From assembly GCA_041481445.1 (NCBI GenBank), contig JBGPBV010000005.1, forward strand, positions 22,977 through 86,976: a stretch of DNA of 64,000 bases, written 5' to 3'. This DNA comes from AA29 sp041481445. Lineage in GTDB: Bacteria; Acidobacteriota; Vicinamibacteria; Fen-336. The notes beneath the pieces are model-generated. The model searched no databases, had not been told where the DNA came from, and saw only the letters and a list, made by a program, of their open reading frames with translations. The translations under genes and the position numbers were made by a program. This document shows positions 32,243-40,499 of this stretch, one piece after another. The stretch's first letter is position 1. Every line of letters begins with the position of its first letter.

Positions 32243-33447
32243 GGGTCGCCCTGCTGAGCCGGGGCGCGCATCCCCTCCACGACCCGGGCGGCATGGAGCG
32301 CGCGGTCTACCTGCTCGCGCGGCATCTCCAGGCGCGGGGAGTGGACACGGTGCTCCTCACGCGTCCGGCCACCCGGCCGGGCACGTTCCCCGGCCGGGTG
32401 GTGACCGTGCCCTACGGCGACGAGGGGAGGAGCCATGGGCGCGTGCTCTCGCGCACTCTCCACTATCCCGCCTTCGCGCGCCGCGTGGGGGAGACGGTGG
32501 CGGCGATGGTCCGCGCGGGCGAGGTCGACCTCGTCGACGCCCAGGGGCTCACGGCCCTCGGCTACGGCCGGTGCCGGCGCCGCGACTCCACCCTGCGCGC
32601 CCCCCTGGTCATGAACCCGCAGGGGCTCGAGGAGCACAAGACGCGCGGCCTCAAGCGCGTCGCCCTGGCCCGGCTGCGCGCGCTCTCGCGGGAGGCGGCG
32701 CGGCTGGCCGACCGCGTGGTCGCCACCGACGCGTCCACCCGCGACGACGTGCCGCGCCTGCTGGGCGTGGACCCGTCGCGCGTGGTGGTCCTGCCCAACG
32801 GCATCGATACCGACGAGATCGCGGCGGCCACTCCGAAGGACGCGCGGGCAGTGGCGGAGGCGGCGCTGCCCGCTCTCCACGGCGCGGATCCGGTGTTCCT
32901 CTCCGTCGGCCGCCTGGAGGCCTACAAGGGGTTCGAGGACACCGGAGCCGCGCTCTCCTCCCTGGCCGCCGCGGGAGGGCTGGGGTCGAAATGGGCCTGG
33001 GTCGTCGTCGGCGACGGCCCCGGGGCCCCGCGGCTCCGGCGTGCGCTCTCTCCCGCGGTCAGCCCGCACGTCCATCTCCCCGGACGCGTCGATGAGCCGA
33101 CATTGCACGCCCTCTACGAGCGCGCCGACGTGCTCGTCCACCCGACCCGCTACGAAGGCTCGAGCCTGGTCACCCTGGAGGCCATGGCGCACGGGCGCGC
33201 GGTCGTCGCCACGCGCGCGGGCGGCATCCCGGACAAGGTCGAGGACGGCGTGACCGGGCTCCTCGTCATGCCCGGCGACCGCTCGGCGCTCGCCTCCGCG
33301 CTGGTCCAGGTGGCCTCCGATCGTGAGCGCCGGGCGGCCATGGGTGCGGCGGGCCGGCGCCGCGTGCGGGCGGAATTCGCGTGGAACGTCCTCATCGACC
33401 GCACGCTCGCGCTGTACGAGGAACTGCTCCGCGAGGCGCGGACATGA
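32239..33447 (+). CDS. Family 4 glycosyltransferase
   Basis: 402 residues. RVALLSRGAHPLHDPGGMER (~2-21) begins the N-domain. ATDASTRDDVPRLLGV and VVLPNGIDTDEI (~177-195) lead to the donor domain VGRLEAYKGFEDTGAAL (~220). The EX7E motif lies in YEGSSLVTLEAMAHGRAVVATR (~302-323), followed by AGGIPDKVEDGVTGLLV. All family signatures are intact. ATGA couples it to the previous GT4 and to the following GT-C-like gene. Confidence 0.92.
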   Translation: MRVALLSRGAHPLHDPGGMERAVYLLARHLQARGVDTVLLTRPATRPGTFPGRVVTVPYGDEGRSHGRVLSRTLHYPAFARRVGETVAAMVRAGEVDLVDAQGLTALGYGRCRRRDSTLRAPLVMNPQGLEEHKTRGLKRVALARLRALSREAARLADRVVATDASTRDDVPRLLGVDPSRVVVLPNGIDTDEIAAATPKDARAVAEAALPALHGADPVFLSVGRLEAYKGFEDTGAALSSLAAAGGLGSKWAWVVVGDGPGAPRLRRALSPAVSPHVHLPGRVDEPTLHALYERADVLVHPTRYEGSSLVTLEAMAHGRAVVATRAGGIPDKVEDGVTGLLVMPGDRSALASALVQVASDRERRAAMGAAGRRRVRAEFAWNVLIDRTLALYEELLREART

Positions 33448-35411
33448 CGCGGGCGCCCGCCCTCGCCGCCACCGCCGCCCTCCTCGGGCTCGCCCTGGCC
33501 GTGGTCGTGATCATCGGGCGTCCGAAGGGCGCGCTGACCGCGGGCGTCCTGGCCGCGGCGGCCGGGCTGGCGCTGGTGGGGCGGCGGGCCACGCCCCCGC
33601 GCGCCCATCGTGCCGAGGCCGGACGCCTCCTGCTCGCCCTGCTCCTCCTCGTCTCCGTCGTGCAGCTCCACACGACCGGCGGGCGGCTCGGCGGCGACGG
33701 CGTGAGCTACTACGTGTACGTGCGCTCTCTGGTGAAGGACCACGACCTGGACTTCACGAACGAGTACACGCACTACGAGCTGATCGATCGCGTCGACATC
33801 AAGGTGCCGACGCGCACCGGGCTCCGCCGGTCGATCTTCTCCGTCGGGCCCGGCCTGGTCTGGATCCCGTCCTTCGTGGCGGGGGAGGCGGTCGCACGCG
33901 TGGAGAGCGCGCTCGGCCGTGAGGTGGACCTGAGCGGATACGGGCCCGAGCACGTCAATGCCGTGGCCCTGGGCTCCCTCCTGTACGGCTTCGCGGCCGT
34001 GCTCCTGATCCACGACGTCCTGCGCCGCCACTTTCCCGCCGACACCGCGCTCTTGGGCGCGCTCCTCGTCTGGTGGGCCACCTTCCTGCACTGGTACATG
34101 GTCCACCAGCCCACGATGTCGCACGCCTCCTCGGCGGCGGGCGCGGCGCTGGTGGTCTGGCTCTGGGACCGTCAACGGGGAAGCCCCGGCCTCCGTCCGG
34201 CCCTCCTGCTCGGCCTCGCCGGCGGCCTGGCCATGTGCCTCCGCTGGCAGAATGCGCTCCTGCTCCTGCTGCCCGGCTGGGACGTGCTGACGGCGCTCGG
34301 CCGCGGCGGGCGCGAGGCGATCCTGGCCGTACGGCGGGGCGCGCTCGTCGTGGCCGCCGCCCTCGTGGGCGCGCTGCCGCAGATGGCGGCCTGGAAGACC
34401 CTCTACGGCGAGTGGCTGCTGCGCTATCCGCCGCACGGCGCGGACTTCCTGCGCCTGGACCACCCGTTCGTGCTGCAGACGCTGTTCTCGTCGCGGCACG
34501 GCCTGCTCTCGTGGACGCCCGTCTTCTGGGCCGGCTATCTCGGCTACCTCTGGCTGGCGCGGGCGCGGGCGACGCTGTTCTGGCCGCTCGTGCCTCCGCT
34601 CGTGGCCATGACCTACGTGAACATGTGCTCGGGGGACTGGTGGGCGGGAGGATCGTTCTCGAACCGCCGGTTCGACAGCCTGCTGCCCCTGCTCGCCCTG
34701 GGCCTGGCCGGCAGCCTCGAATGGGCCCGCCGGGCCCTGGTCCGCCATCCGCAGGCGGCGGTGTGCGCGCTGCTCGTGCCCGCGATCACCTGGAACCTGG
34801 GCGCGGTCACGCAGGTCGCGCGCGGGGAGGCCGACGCCGGGCGGGCCGCCTTCCCGCGCCTGGTCGGCGGCACCGCGCGCCTGATCGCCGACGTCGCCGG
34901 CAGCCCTCCGACCTGGCCGGCGAGCTGGATCTTCGCCTGGCGCGAGGGCCGGCCGGCCCGGCAATACGATCGGGCGGTCGGACGCTACCTCTTCTACCGC
35001 CAGAACAACCTGGGCGGCCGCATCGACGTGGGCCGCGCGGACGACGAGGCGCTCCTGGCCGAGGGCTGGGGGCGGCGGGTGGAGATCGCCGGACGGTCGT
35101 GCCGCCCGGCCACGGGGCCCGCGCGCGTGCTCGCCCCGCTGGACGTGCCGGAAGACCTGGCGCTGACGCTGACCGCGGTCAGCCCCGAAGCGCCGGAGGA
35201 GGTCGAGGTCCGCGTGAACGGGCAGGAGGCGGGCGCGATCCTGGTGGGGGGGAGGTGGACCGAAGGCCGCCTCACCCTGCCCGCCCGCTTGTGGCGGCGC
35301 GAGCTCAACGACGTGGTGGTGGCGCCCGCGGGCGGGACCGTCTGCGTGGACGCCTTGGACTTCGCGCGGCTGGCCGCGACGGCCACGCCGCTTCCGGCGC
35401 CGGGACGATGA
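33444..35411 (+). CDS. Polytopic GT-C-like membrane glycosyltransferase with C-terminal beta domain
   Basis: 655 residues. After two N-terminal helices the first loop carries GGDGVSYYVYVRSLVKDHDL then DFTNEYTHYE (~85-113), the acidic/aromatic block shared with the product of 27443. About ten more helices follow. FSSRHGLLSWTPVFW (~350), GGSFSNRRFDSLLPLLALGL and WPASWIFAWREGRPARQYD (~491) recur in the protein of 36727. The last ~120 residues form a beta domain (ARVLAPLDVPEDLALTLTA to VDALDFARL). It probably adds a sugar on the periplasmic face. ATGA overlaps at both ends. Confidence 0.72.
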   Translation: MTRAPALAATAALLGLALAVVVIIGRPKGALTAGVLAAAAGLALVGRRATPPRAHRAEAGRLLLALLLLVSVVQLHTTGGRLGGDGVSYYVYVRSLVKDHDLDFTNEYTHYELIDRVDIKVPTRTGLRRSIFSVGPGLVWIPSFVAGEAVARVESALGREVDLSGYGPEHVNAVALGSLLYGFAAVLLIHDVLRRHFPADTALLGALLVWWATFLHWYMVHQPTMSHASSAAGAALVVWLWDRQRGSPGLRPALLLGLAGGLAMCLRWQNALLLLLPGWDVLTALGRGGREAILAVRRGALVVAAALVGALPQMAAWKTLYGEWLLRYPPHGADFLRLDHPFVLQTLFSSRHGLLSWTPVFWAGYLGYLWLARARATLFWPLVPPLVAMTYVNMCSGDWWAGGSFSNRRFDSLLPLLALGLAGSLEWARRALVRHPQAAVCALLVPAITWNLGAVTQVARGEADAGRAAFPRLVGGTARLIADVAGSPPTWPASWIFAWREGRPARQYDRAVGRYLFYRQNNLGGRIDVGRADDEALLAEGWGRRVEIAGRSCRPATGPARVLAPLDVPEDLALTLTAVSPEAPEEVEVRVNGQEAGAILVGGRWTEGRLTLPARLWRRELNDVVVAPAGGTVCVDALDFARLAATATPLPAPGR

Positions 35412-36730
35412 GCGGCCGCCGCGTGGTGGTGATCGGGGGGGGACCCGCCGGCATCAAGGCCGCCCACGAGCTCGTCAAGGCGGGCGCGGAGGTGACGCTG
35501 CTGGAGACCGCGCCTCTCCTGGGCGGCCTGGCCAGCGTGTTCGACGTGCAGGGCGTGCGCATCGAGCGCTACTACCACTTCATCTGCAAGGGCGACGACC
35601 ACCTGTTGGCCACCCTCGACGAGCTCGGGCTGTCGCACAAGCTCCACTGGCGCGACTCGCGCATGGCCTACTTCGTCGACGGGACGCTCTACCCGTTCCT
35701 CACCCCCGTCGACCTCCTGACCTTCCGGGCCCTGCCCCTCCGGGACCGGCTGCGCGCGGGGGCGGCCCTGAAGCTGGCCCAGCGCATGCGCGAGGAGGAC
35801 CTGGCCCCGCGCCAGGCCACCGCCTGGCTCCGCCACATGTTCGGGGACCGTACCTACCGCGTCATCTGGGAGCCGCTCATGCGCTTCAAGTTCGCCGAGC
35901 ACGCGGACGAGGTGAGCGCGGCCTGGATCTGGGCGCGCATGGTGCGCCTCTCGCGTTCACGCACCTCGCCCTGGCGCGAGGAGCTCGGCTACATCGAGGG
36001 CGGCAGCGCCACCGTGATCGACGCCCTGGGCGAGGACCTCCGGCGCCGGGGCGGGCGCGTCGTGCTCCGGGCGCCCGTCGGGCAGATCCTGCTGGAGGAC
36101 GGCCGCGCCACCGGCGTCCGTGTCGGCGGGGAGACCCTGGCCGCGGACGCCGTCATCTCCACCGTCACGACCTCCCGCTTCCGGCAGCTCGCGCAGGGCC
36201 TCGACGGCTCCTACGTGCGCGGGCTCGAGCGCATCCCCACCATCGGCATCTTCTGCCTGTTCCTGCGCCTGAAGGAGCAGGTCACTCCGTTCTTCTGGGT
36301 CAACACCCACGACCCGCGCGTGCCCTTCGCGGGCATGATCGAGTACACGAACCTCAACCCGCTGCCGGAGCTGGGCGGCGACCACATCCTCTACGTGCCG
36401 CAGTACCTCTCGGCGGAGGACCCGCGCTACGCGCAGTCGGACGAGGAGGTGCTGCGAACGTACACGGACGCGCTGGCCCTGATCAACCCCGCCTTCGACC
36501 GGCGCCAGGTCGTGTTCTCCGCCGTGTTCCGCGACCGCTACGCGCAGCCCATCTGCCTGACCGACTACCGCACCACGACCCCCACCGTCCAGACGCCGGT
36601 GGCGAACCTGTTCCTCACCGATTCCTGCCAGCTCCACCCCCACGACCGGACGATCAGCGGCTCCTTCGGCCTCGGACTCGAGGCGGCCCGGGGCGCGGCG
36701 GCCGCCCTCGCTCACGGCGGCGCACGATGA
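35408..36730 (+). CDS. FAD-dependent oxidoreductase (amine-oxidase/UDP-galactopyranose-mutase-like)
   Basis: 440 residues. The dinucleotide-binding motif is VVVIGGGPAGIKAAHELVKAG (in parts, ~6-26), followed by LLETAPLLGGLASVF, as in the protoporphyrinogen-oxidase/UGM superfamily. The substrate-side motifs include RIERYYHFICKGDDHL (~53-68) and YIEGGSATVIDAL (~195); the C-terminal FAD loop is NLFLTDSCQLHPHDRTISGS (~400). Proteins of this group in glycan loci may oxidise, isomerise or reduce a lipid- or nucleotide-linked sugar; the reaction is not determined. It is coupled by ATGA to membrane proteins on both sides, which are paralogues of each other. Confidence 0.83.
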   Translation: MSGRRVVVIGGGPAGIKAAHELVKAGAEVTLLETAPLLGGLASVFDVQGVRIERYYHFICKGDDHLLATLDELGLSHKLHWRDSRMAYFVDGTLYPFLTPVDLLTFRALPLRDRLRAGAALKLAQRMREEDLAPRQATAWLRHMFGDRTYRVIWEPLMRFKFAEHADEVSAAWIWARMVRLSRSRTSPWREELGYIEGGSATVIDALGEDLRRRGGRVVLRAPVGQILLEDGRATGVRVGGETLAADAVISTVTTSRFRQLAQGLDGSYVRGLERIPTIGIFCLFLRLKEQVTPFFWVNTHDPRVPFAGMIEYTNLNPLPELGGDHILYVPQYLSAEDPRYAQSDEEVLRTYTDALALINPAFDRRQVVFSAVFRDRYAQPICLTDYRTTTPTVQTPVANLFLTDSCQLHPHDRTISGSFGLGLEAARGAAAALAHGGAR

Positions 36731-38079
36731 GCGCCCGTCTCGCCGGCTGGCGCCGGCTGGTCCTGCTCCTCGTGGCGGGGGCGGGGCCGCCGGTGCTCGC
36801 GGTCGCCGAGCGCCGAGTGCCGGCGGCGCCCCTGGCCGCCCTGGCCAGCATCGCCGCGATCACCGCCGGGCTGGTGGTCCTGGAGGAGACACTGAGGCGG
36901 GCCGGCCACGGCGCGGTGTCCGTGGCCTCGACCGTCCTCACCCTCTACGGGACCGCGCTCGTGTGGCACGAGGCGGTCGAGCCGGGCCTCGCCGCCTCGA
37001 CCTTCCTGGCCGGCGCCCTGATCGTGCGCGGGTGGCCGGCCCGCGCCGGGCAGCGCCCGCCGGCGGCGATCGCTCGTGGCGCGCTCCTCGGCGTCGTCCT
37101 GATCGCCGTGGCCCTGCTCACGGAGACCGCCACCGGCGCGCGCGTCACGCTCGCCGCCGGCGCCCCCCCATTGCTGGACGCCCTCTTCTCGTCTCGCCAT
37201 GGCGCTTTGTTCTGGACGCCGGTCCTCACCCTCGGGGTGGCCGGCCTCGTTGGCCGCGCCGCGCGCGGGCGAGCCGACGCCGCCGGCGCCCTGGCCGCCC
37301 TCACCGTGATGGCCCTGGTCGACGCGAGCCTGCGGCCCTGGTGGACGGGAGGGTTCGCCAACGCGCGCCTCCTTCCCGCGCTTCCGCTCCTCGCCCTGGG
37401 CCTCGCGGAAGGCCTGGAGGTGGTGCGGGCGACCGCGGTGCGCCGTCCTCTCGTCCTCGCCGCGGGCGCGGGCGCGGCGCTGGTGGCCTGGAACCTCCTG
37501 CTGATGGCGCAGTACCGGGCGGAGATGATCCCGCGCGACGACACGGTGTCGTTCCCGGCGGTGGCCGAGAACAGCGCCGAGATCGTCCAGGCGACGGTGG
37601 GCGCACCCGTGAGCTGGCCCGCGAGCTGGCTCTTCGCGGCGCGCCACGGCCTTCCCGCCGCGCGCTACGACCTCCTCGGCGGACAGGACGTGCTGGCCGC
37701 GGGGCCCTCACGGTTCCGGCTCGGTGACCTCGAAACGGAGCGAGCGCTCCTGGGCGAGGGCTGGAGCGTCCGCCACCCGTGCGGACGCGCGGTCTGCCGC
37801 GAGGTGGAGGGCGGACGCGCGCGCGTGTTCCTCCCCGTGGTCGACCCGGGGCCGGCGGAGGTGCGCGTGAGCGCGCAGGGATCGGGCACGCTCGCCGTCC
37901 GCCTCGACGGCGTCGAGATCGGGCGCGGCACGCTGACGGAGGCCTTCACGGAGGTGGGGGGCGAAGTCCCGGCCGAGCGTCTCCGCCGCGGGCCCAACCC
38001 CCTCGAGCTCGAGGTCTCGCCCGGAGGACGGGCGGCGGTGGAGTCGCTGCGCATCCTCCCGGGGCCAGGGGCGCGATGA
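36727..38079 (+). CDS. N-terminally shortened GT-C-like paralogue with beta domain
   Basis: 450 residues. Its helices correspond to the second half of the 33444 protein: LLDALFSSRHGALFWTPVL, WWTGGFANARLLPALPLLAL and VSWPASWLFAARHGLPAARYD all match segments there. The first ~200 residues of that protein, including the DHDLDF/NEY catalytic-loop block, have no counterpart. The C-terminal beta domain is present (ARVFLPVVDPGPAEVRVSA, VRLDGVEIGRGTL, AVESLRI). It may be a non-catalytic partner of 33444, or use a different catalytic loop. ATG 36727 overlaps the oxidoreductase stop, and the 5' region has no leftover coding matching the lost part. Confidence 0.7.
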   Translation: MSARLAGWRRLVLLLVAGAGPPVLAVAERRVPAAPLAALASIAAITAGLVVLEETLRRAGHGAVSVASTVLTLYGTALVWHEAVEPGLAASTFLAGALIVRGWPARAGQRPPAAIARGALLGVVLIAVALLTETATGARVTLAAGAPPLLDALFSSRHGALFWTPVLTLGVAGLVGRAARGRADAAGALAALTVMALVDASLRPWWTGGFANARLLPALPLLALGLAEGLEVVRATAVRRPLVLAAGAGAALVAWNLLLMAQYRAEMIPRDDTVSFPAVAENSAEIVQATVGAPVSWPASWLFAARHGLPAARYDLLGGQDVLAAGPSRFRLGDLETERALLGEGWSVRHPCGRAVCREVEGGRARVFLPVVDPGPAEVRVSAQGSGTLAVRLDGVEIGRGTLTEAFTEVGGEVPAERLRRGPNPLELEVSPGGRAAVESLRILPGPGAR

Positions 38080-38846
38080 ACGTCGAGGAATACGGCCGGA
38101 TGTACGACGCGGAGGAGAGCCAGTGGTGGTACGCCGGGATGCGCGCCATCAGCCTCTCCCTCCTCGCCCGGGAGTGGCCGGACGGTCAGGCCCAGGGCCG
38201 GCTCATCCTCGACGCCGGGTGCGGGACGGGCAACAACCTCGCCCACTTCCGGCGTTTCGGCCGTACCGTCGGCATCGATCTCTCGGACGAGGCCCTGCGC
38301 TTCTGCCGCGGACGCGGGGTCACCGTGACCCGCGGCAGCATCCTCGCCCTCCCGTTCGCGGACGCAAGCTTCGACGCGGTGACGTCGTTCGACGTCCTCT
38401 ACCACGCTTGGGTCGAGGACGACCGGAAGGCGGTGCGCGAGGTCGTGCGCGTCCTGCGTCCCGGAGGCCTGTTCCTGGTGCGCGTGCCCGCCCTCAAGAT
38501 GCTGTGGGGAGCCCACGACGAGGCCGTGCTCTCGCGCCATCGCTACACCACGGCGGAGGTGCGGCGCCTGCTCGAAGGCGAGGGGCTGGAGGTGAGGCGG
38601 CTGAGCTACGCCAACTTCCTCCTCTTCCCTCTCGTCGCCACCCGGCGCACCCTCGACCGCATCCTCCACCGTCACGGCTCGGACGTGGGCTTCCTGCCCC
38701 CGCCGATGGAATGGGCCTTCCGCCGCCTGCTCGGCCTGGAGGCGCGGATGATGCGGCACGTGTCCCTGCCGGTGGGGGCGAGCGTCTTCGCCCTGGCCCG
38801 ACGGCCGAGGCCGGCGCCGGCGAAGGGCGGTTTAGAATCGCGATGA
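38076..38846 (+). CDS. Class I SAM-dependent methyltransferase
   Basis: 256 residues. The N-terminus EYGRMYDAEESQWWYAGMR (~5-23) is the usual 'Y..my..E..hWWy..R' lead of small glycan-locus methyltransferases. The SAM motif is LILDAGCGTGNNLAHF (~43-58), with VGIDLSDEAL (~66), GSILALPFADASFDAVTSFDVL (in parts, ~88) and VLRPGGLFLVRVPAL (~127). The family is common as modifiers of polyprenyl-linked sugars. ATG 38076 overlaps the upstream stop. A gap of 16 bases follows, where a -10-like element suggests a possible new transcript. Confidence 0.91.
   Translation: MNVEEYGRMYDAEESQWWYAGMRAISLSLLAREWPDGQAQGRLILDAGCGTGNNLAHFRRFGRTVGIDLSDEALRFCRGRGVTVTRGSILALPFADASFDAVTSFDVLYHAWVEDDRKAVREVVRVLRPGGLFLVRVPALKMLWGAHDEAVLSRHRYTTAEVRRLLEGEGLEVRRLSYANFLLFPLVATRRTLDRILHRHGSDVGFLPPPMEWAFRRLLGLEARMMRHVSLPVGASVFALARRPRPAPAKGGLESR
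38833..38838 (+). promoter_or_regulatory. TAGAAT -10-like element before 38863
   Basis: TAGAAT stands in the last codons of the methyltransferase gene, 24 bases before ATG 38863. No -35 box is recognisable. This is one of the few breaks in the overlapping gene train, so a secondary promoter is plausible. Confidence 0.25.
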
Positions 38847-38862
38847 TGCCGCGCGGACACGC

Positions 38863-39447
38863 ATGAACGACCGGCAGCAGGTCGCGGAGGAGCTGCGCCG
38901 CGTGCGCGAGGAGGTGCGCGCGCGCGCCCTGCACGAGGCGGCGGCCGTCCTCCCCACCGCTCCCGCGGTGAAGGTCCCGGGGCCCATGCCTCCCGATCGC
39001 GACCCCACCCCGGTCGCGCCCGTCCCGCGCCCGGACAACGCCGCCCTCAACGAGGCCTGGCGCATCCGCGGCGCCGCCGCCCCTGGCTGGCGAGGACGCC
39101 TGGCCCGGGGCCTGGGCCGCCTGCTCGCGCGCGTCCTCGACGCCCAGGAGTCCTTCAACTCGCGCCAGGTGCGGTTCGACAACGAGCTGCTCGCCTACAT
39201 CGACGCGCGCCTGGACGCCACCCACCGCCACTACGACGACGTGCTCGGCCTGCACGGCCGGCACATGGGCGAGATCGACGAGCGCCACCTCATCCTGCAG
39301 GAGGAGCTGGTCGCGCACGTGCACGACCTCGTCCGCCGCGTCGACCTCGTGCTGGCGGAGTCGGAGAAGGGCCGCCTGGGCCTGGAGCGCGACCTGCGCG
39401 AGGTGCGGGAGCGGCTGCGGCAGCTCGAGGAGCGTCTGGTCCGTTGA
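38863..39447 (+). CDS. Free-standing amphipathic-helix and coiled-coil protein
   Basis: 194 residues with no signal peptide or long hydrophobic segment. Residues ~1-28 form a charged helix, ~30-60 a Pro/Ala-rich linker, ~70-95 a basic amphipathic stretch (GRLARGLGRLLARVLDAQ), then ESFNSRQVRFDNELL. From about 100 to 194 heptad-like patterns predict a coiled coil ending in ERLRQLEERLV. The block 'R.l..r.L...q..fN...v...n' resembles the N-terminal segment attached to some glycan-locus methyltransferases and transferases, here encoded separately. It may recruit the neighbouring methyltransferase or GT4 to the membrane. The TTGA overlap couples it to the next GT4. Confidence 0.65.
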   Translation: MNDRQQVAEELRRVREEVRARALHEAAAVLPTAPAVKVPGPMPPDRDPTPVAPVPRPDNAALNEAWRIRGAAAPGWRGRLARGLGRLLARVLDAQESFNSRQVRFDNELLAYIDARLDATHRHYDDVLGLHGRHMGEIDERHLILQEELVAHVHDLVRRVDLVLAESEKGRLGLERDLREVRERLRQLEERLVR

Positions 39448-40499
39448 CGAAACCCAGGACGGTCCTCGTGTGCGCCGCCCAGGCGCCGTTCATCACGGGC
39501 GGAGCGGAGATCCTGGTGTCGGAGCTGCGCGCGAACCTGGAGCGCCACGGCTTCCGGGCGGACGTGGCCGCGGTGCCCTTCAAGTGGTACCCGGTGTCGG
39601 AGCTGGTGCGCCAGGCCCTGGCCTGGCGCCTGCTCGACGTGACCGAGAGCAACGGCACGCCGGTGGACCTGGTCATCCCGACCAAGTTCCCCAGCTTCCT
39701 GGTGCGCCACCCGCGCAAGGTCGCCTGGCTCTTCCACCAGCACCGGGAGGCCTACGACCTCTACGGCACCCCGTACTGCTCGTTCCGCGACACCCCGGAG
39801 GACCGGCAGGTGAAGGACGCGATCCAGGCCATGGACACCTCCGCCCTGTCCGAGTGCCGGGCCGTCTTCACGATCTCGCGCAACGTGGCCGAGCGGCTGC
39901 AGAAGTACAACGGCCTCGGCGGGGAGCCCCTCTATCCGCCCCCCCACCACCTGGGCCGCTACCGCACCGACGGCTACGCGGACTACCTCTTCTACGCCGG
40001 CCGTCTCGACCGCCTCAAGCGGCTCGACCTCGCCATCGACGCCATGCAGCGCGTGAGGAGCGGGGCCCGGCTCAAGATCGCGGGGGCGGGGCCGCTGGAG
40101 GGCGAGCTGCGCAAGCAGATCGAGGGGCTGGGCGTGGCCGACCGCGTCGAGCTCGTCGGCTTCGTCTCCGCGGACGAGCTCATCGCCCTCTACGCGGGGG
40201 CGCGGGCCGCCTACTACGCCCCCCTGAACGAGGACTACGGGTACGTGACGGTGGAGGCCTTCCTCTCGAAGAAGCCGGTGGTCACGACCTCGGACGCGGG
40301 GGGCGTCCTCGAGTTCGTGACCGACGGTGAGACGGGAGTGGTGGCGGAGCCCACCCCGGAGGCGATCGCCCAGGCCATCGACACGCTCTGGAGCTGGCCG
40401 GAGGCGCGCCTCCGGGAGATGGGCGAGGCGGGCCGGCAGCGCGTGGCCGGGATCTCGTGGGACCACGTGATCGAGCGGCTGACGGAATCCCTCCGGTGA
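39444..40499 (+). CDS. Family 4 glycosyltransferase
   Basis: 351 residues. TVLVCAAQAPFITGGAEILV (~6-25) begins the N-domain, and KVAWLFHQHREAYDLYGTPY (~92) is the long loop before the donor domain. YLFYAGRLDRLKRLDLAIDAM (~179) and GAGPLEGELRK follow. The EX7E block is NEDYGYVTVEAFLSKKPVV (~263), with Glu in NED and VEAF. TTG 39444 overlaps the upstream stop as TTGA, the only TTGA in the train. The signature is that of hexosyltransferases acting on lipid-linked chains. Confidence 0.91.
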   Translation: MTKPRTVLVCAAQAPFITGGAEILVSELRANLERHGFRADVAAVPFKWYPVSELVRQALAWRLLDVTESNGTPVDLVIPTKFPSFLVRHPRKVAWLFHQHREAYDLYGTPYCSFRDTPEDRQVKDAIQAMDTSALSECRAVFTISRNVAERLQKYNGLGGEPLYPPPHHLGRYRTDGYADYLFYAGRLDRLKRLDLAIDAMQRVRSGARLKIAGAGPLEGELRKQIEGLGVADRVELVGFVSADELIALYAGARAAYYAPLNEDYGYVTVEAFLSKKPVVTTSDAGGVLEFVTDGETGVVAEPTPEAIAQAIDTLWSWPEARLREMGEAGRQRVAGISWDHVIERLTESLR

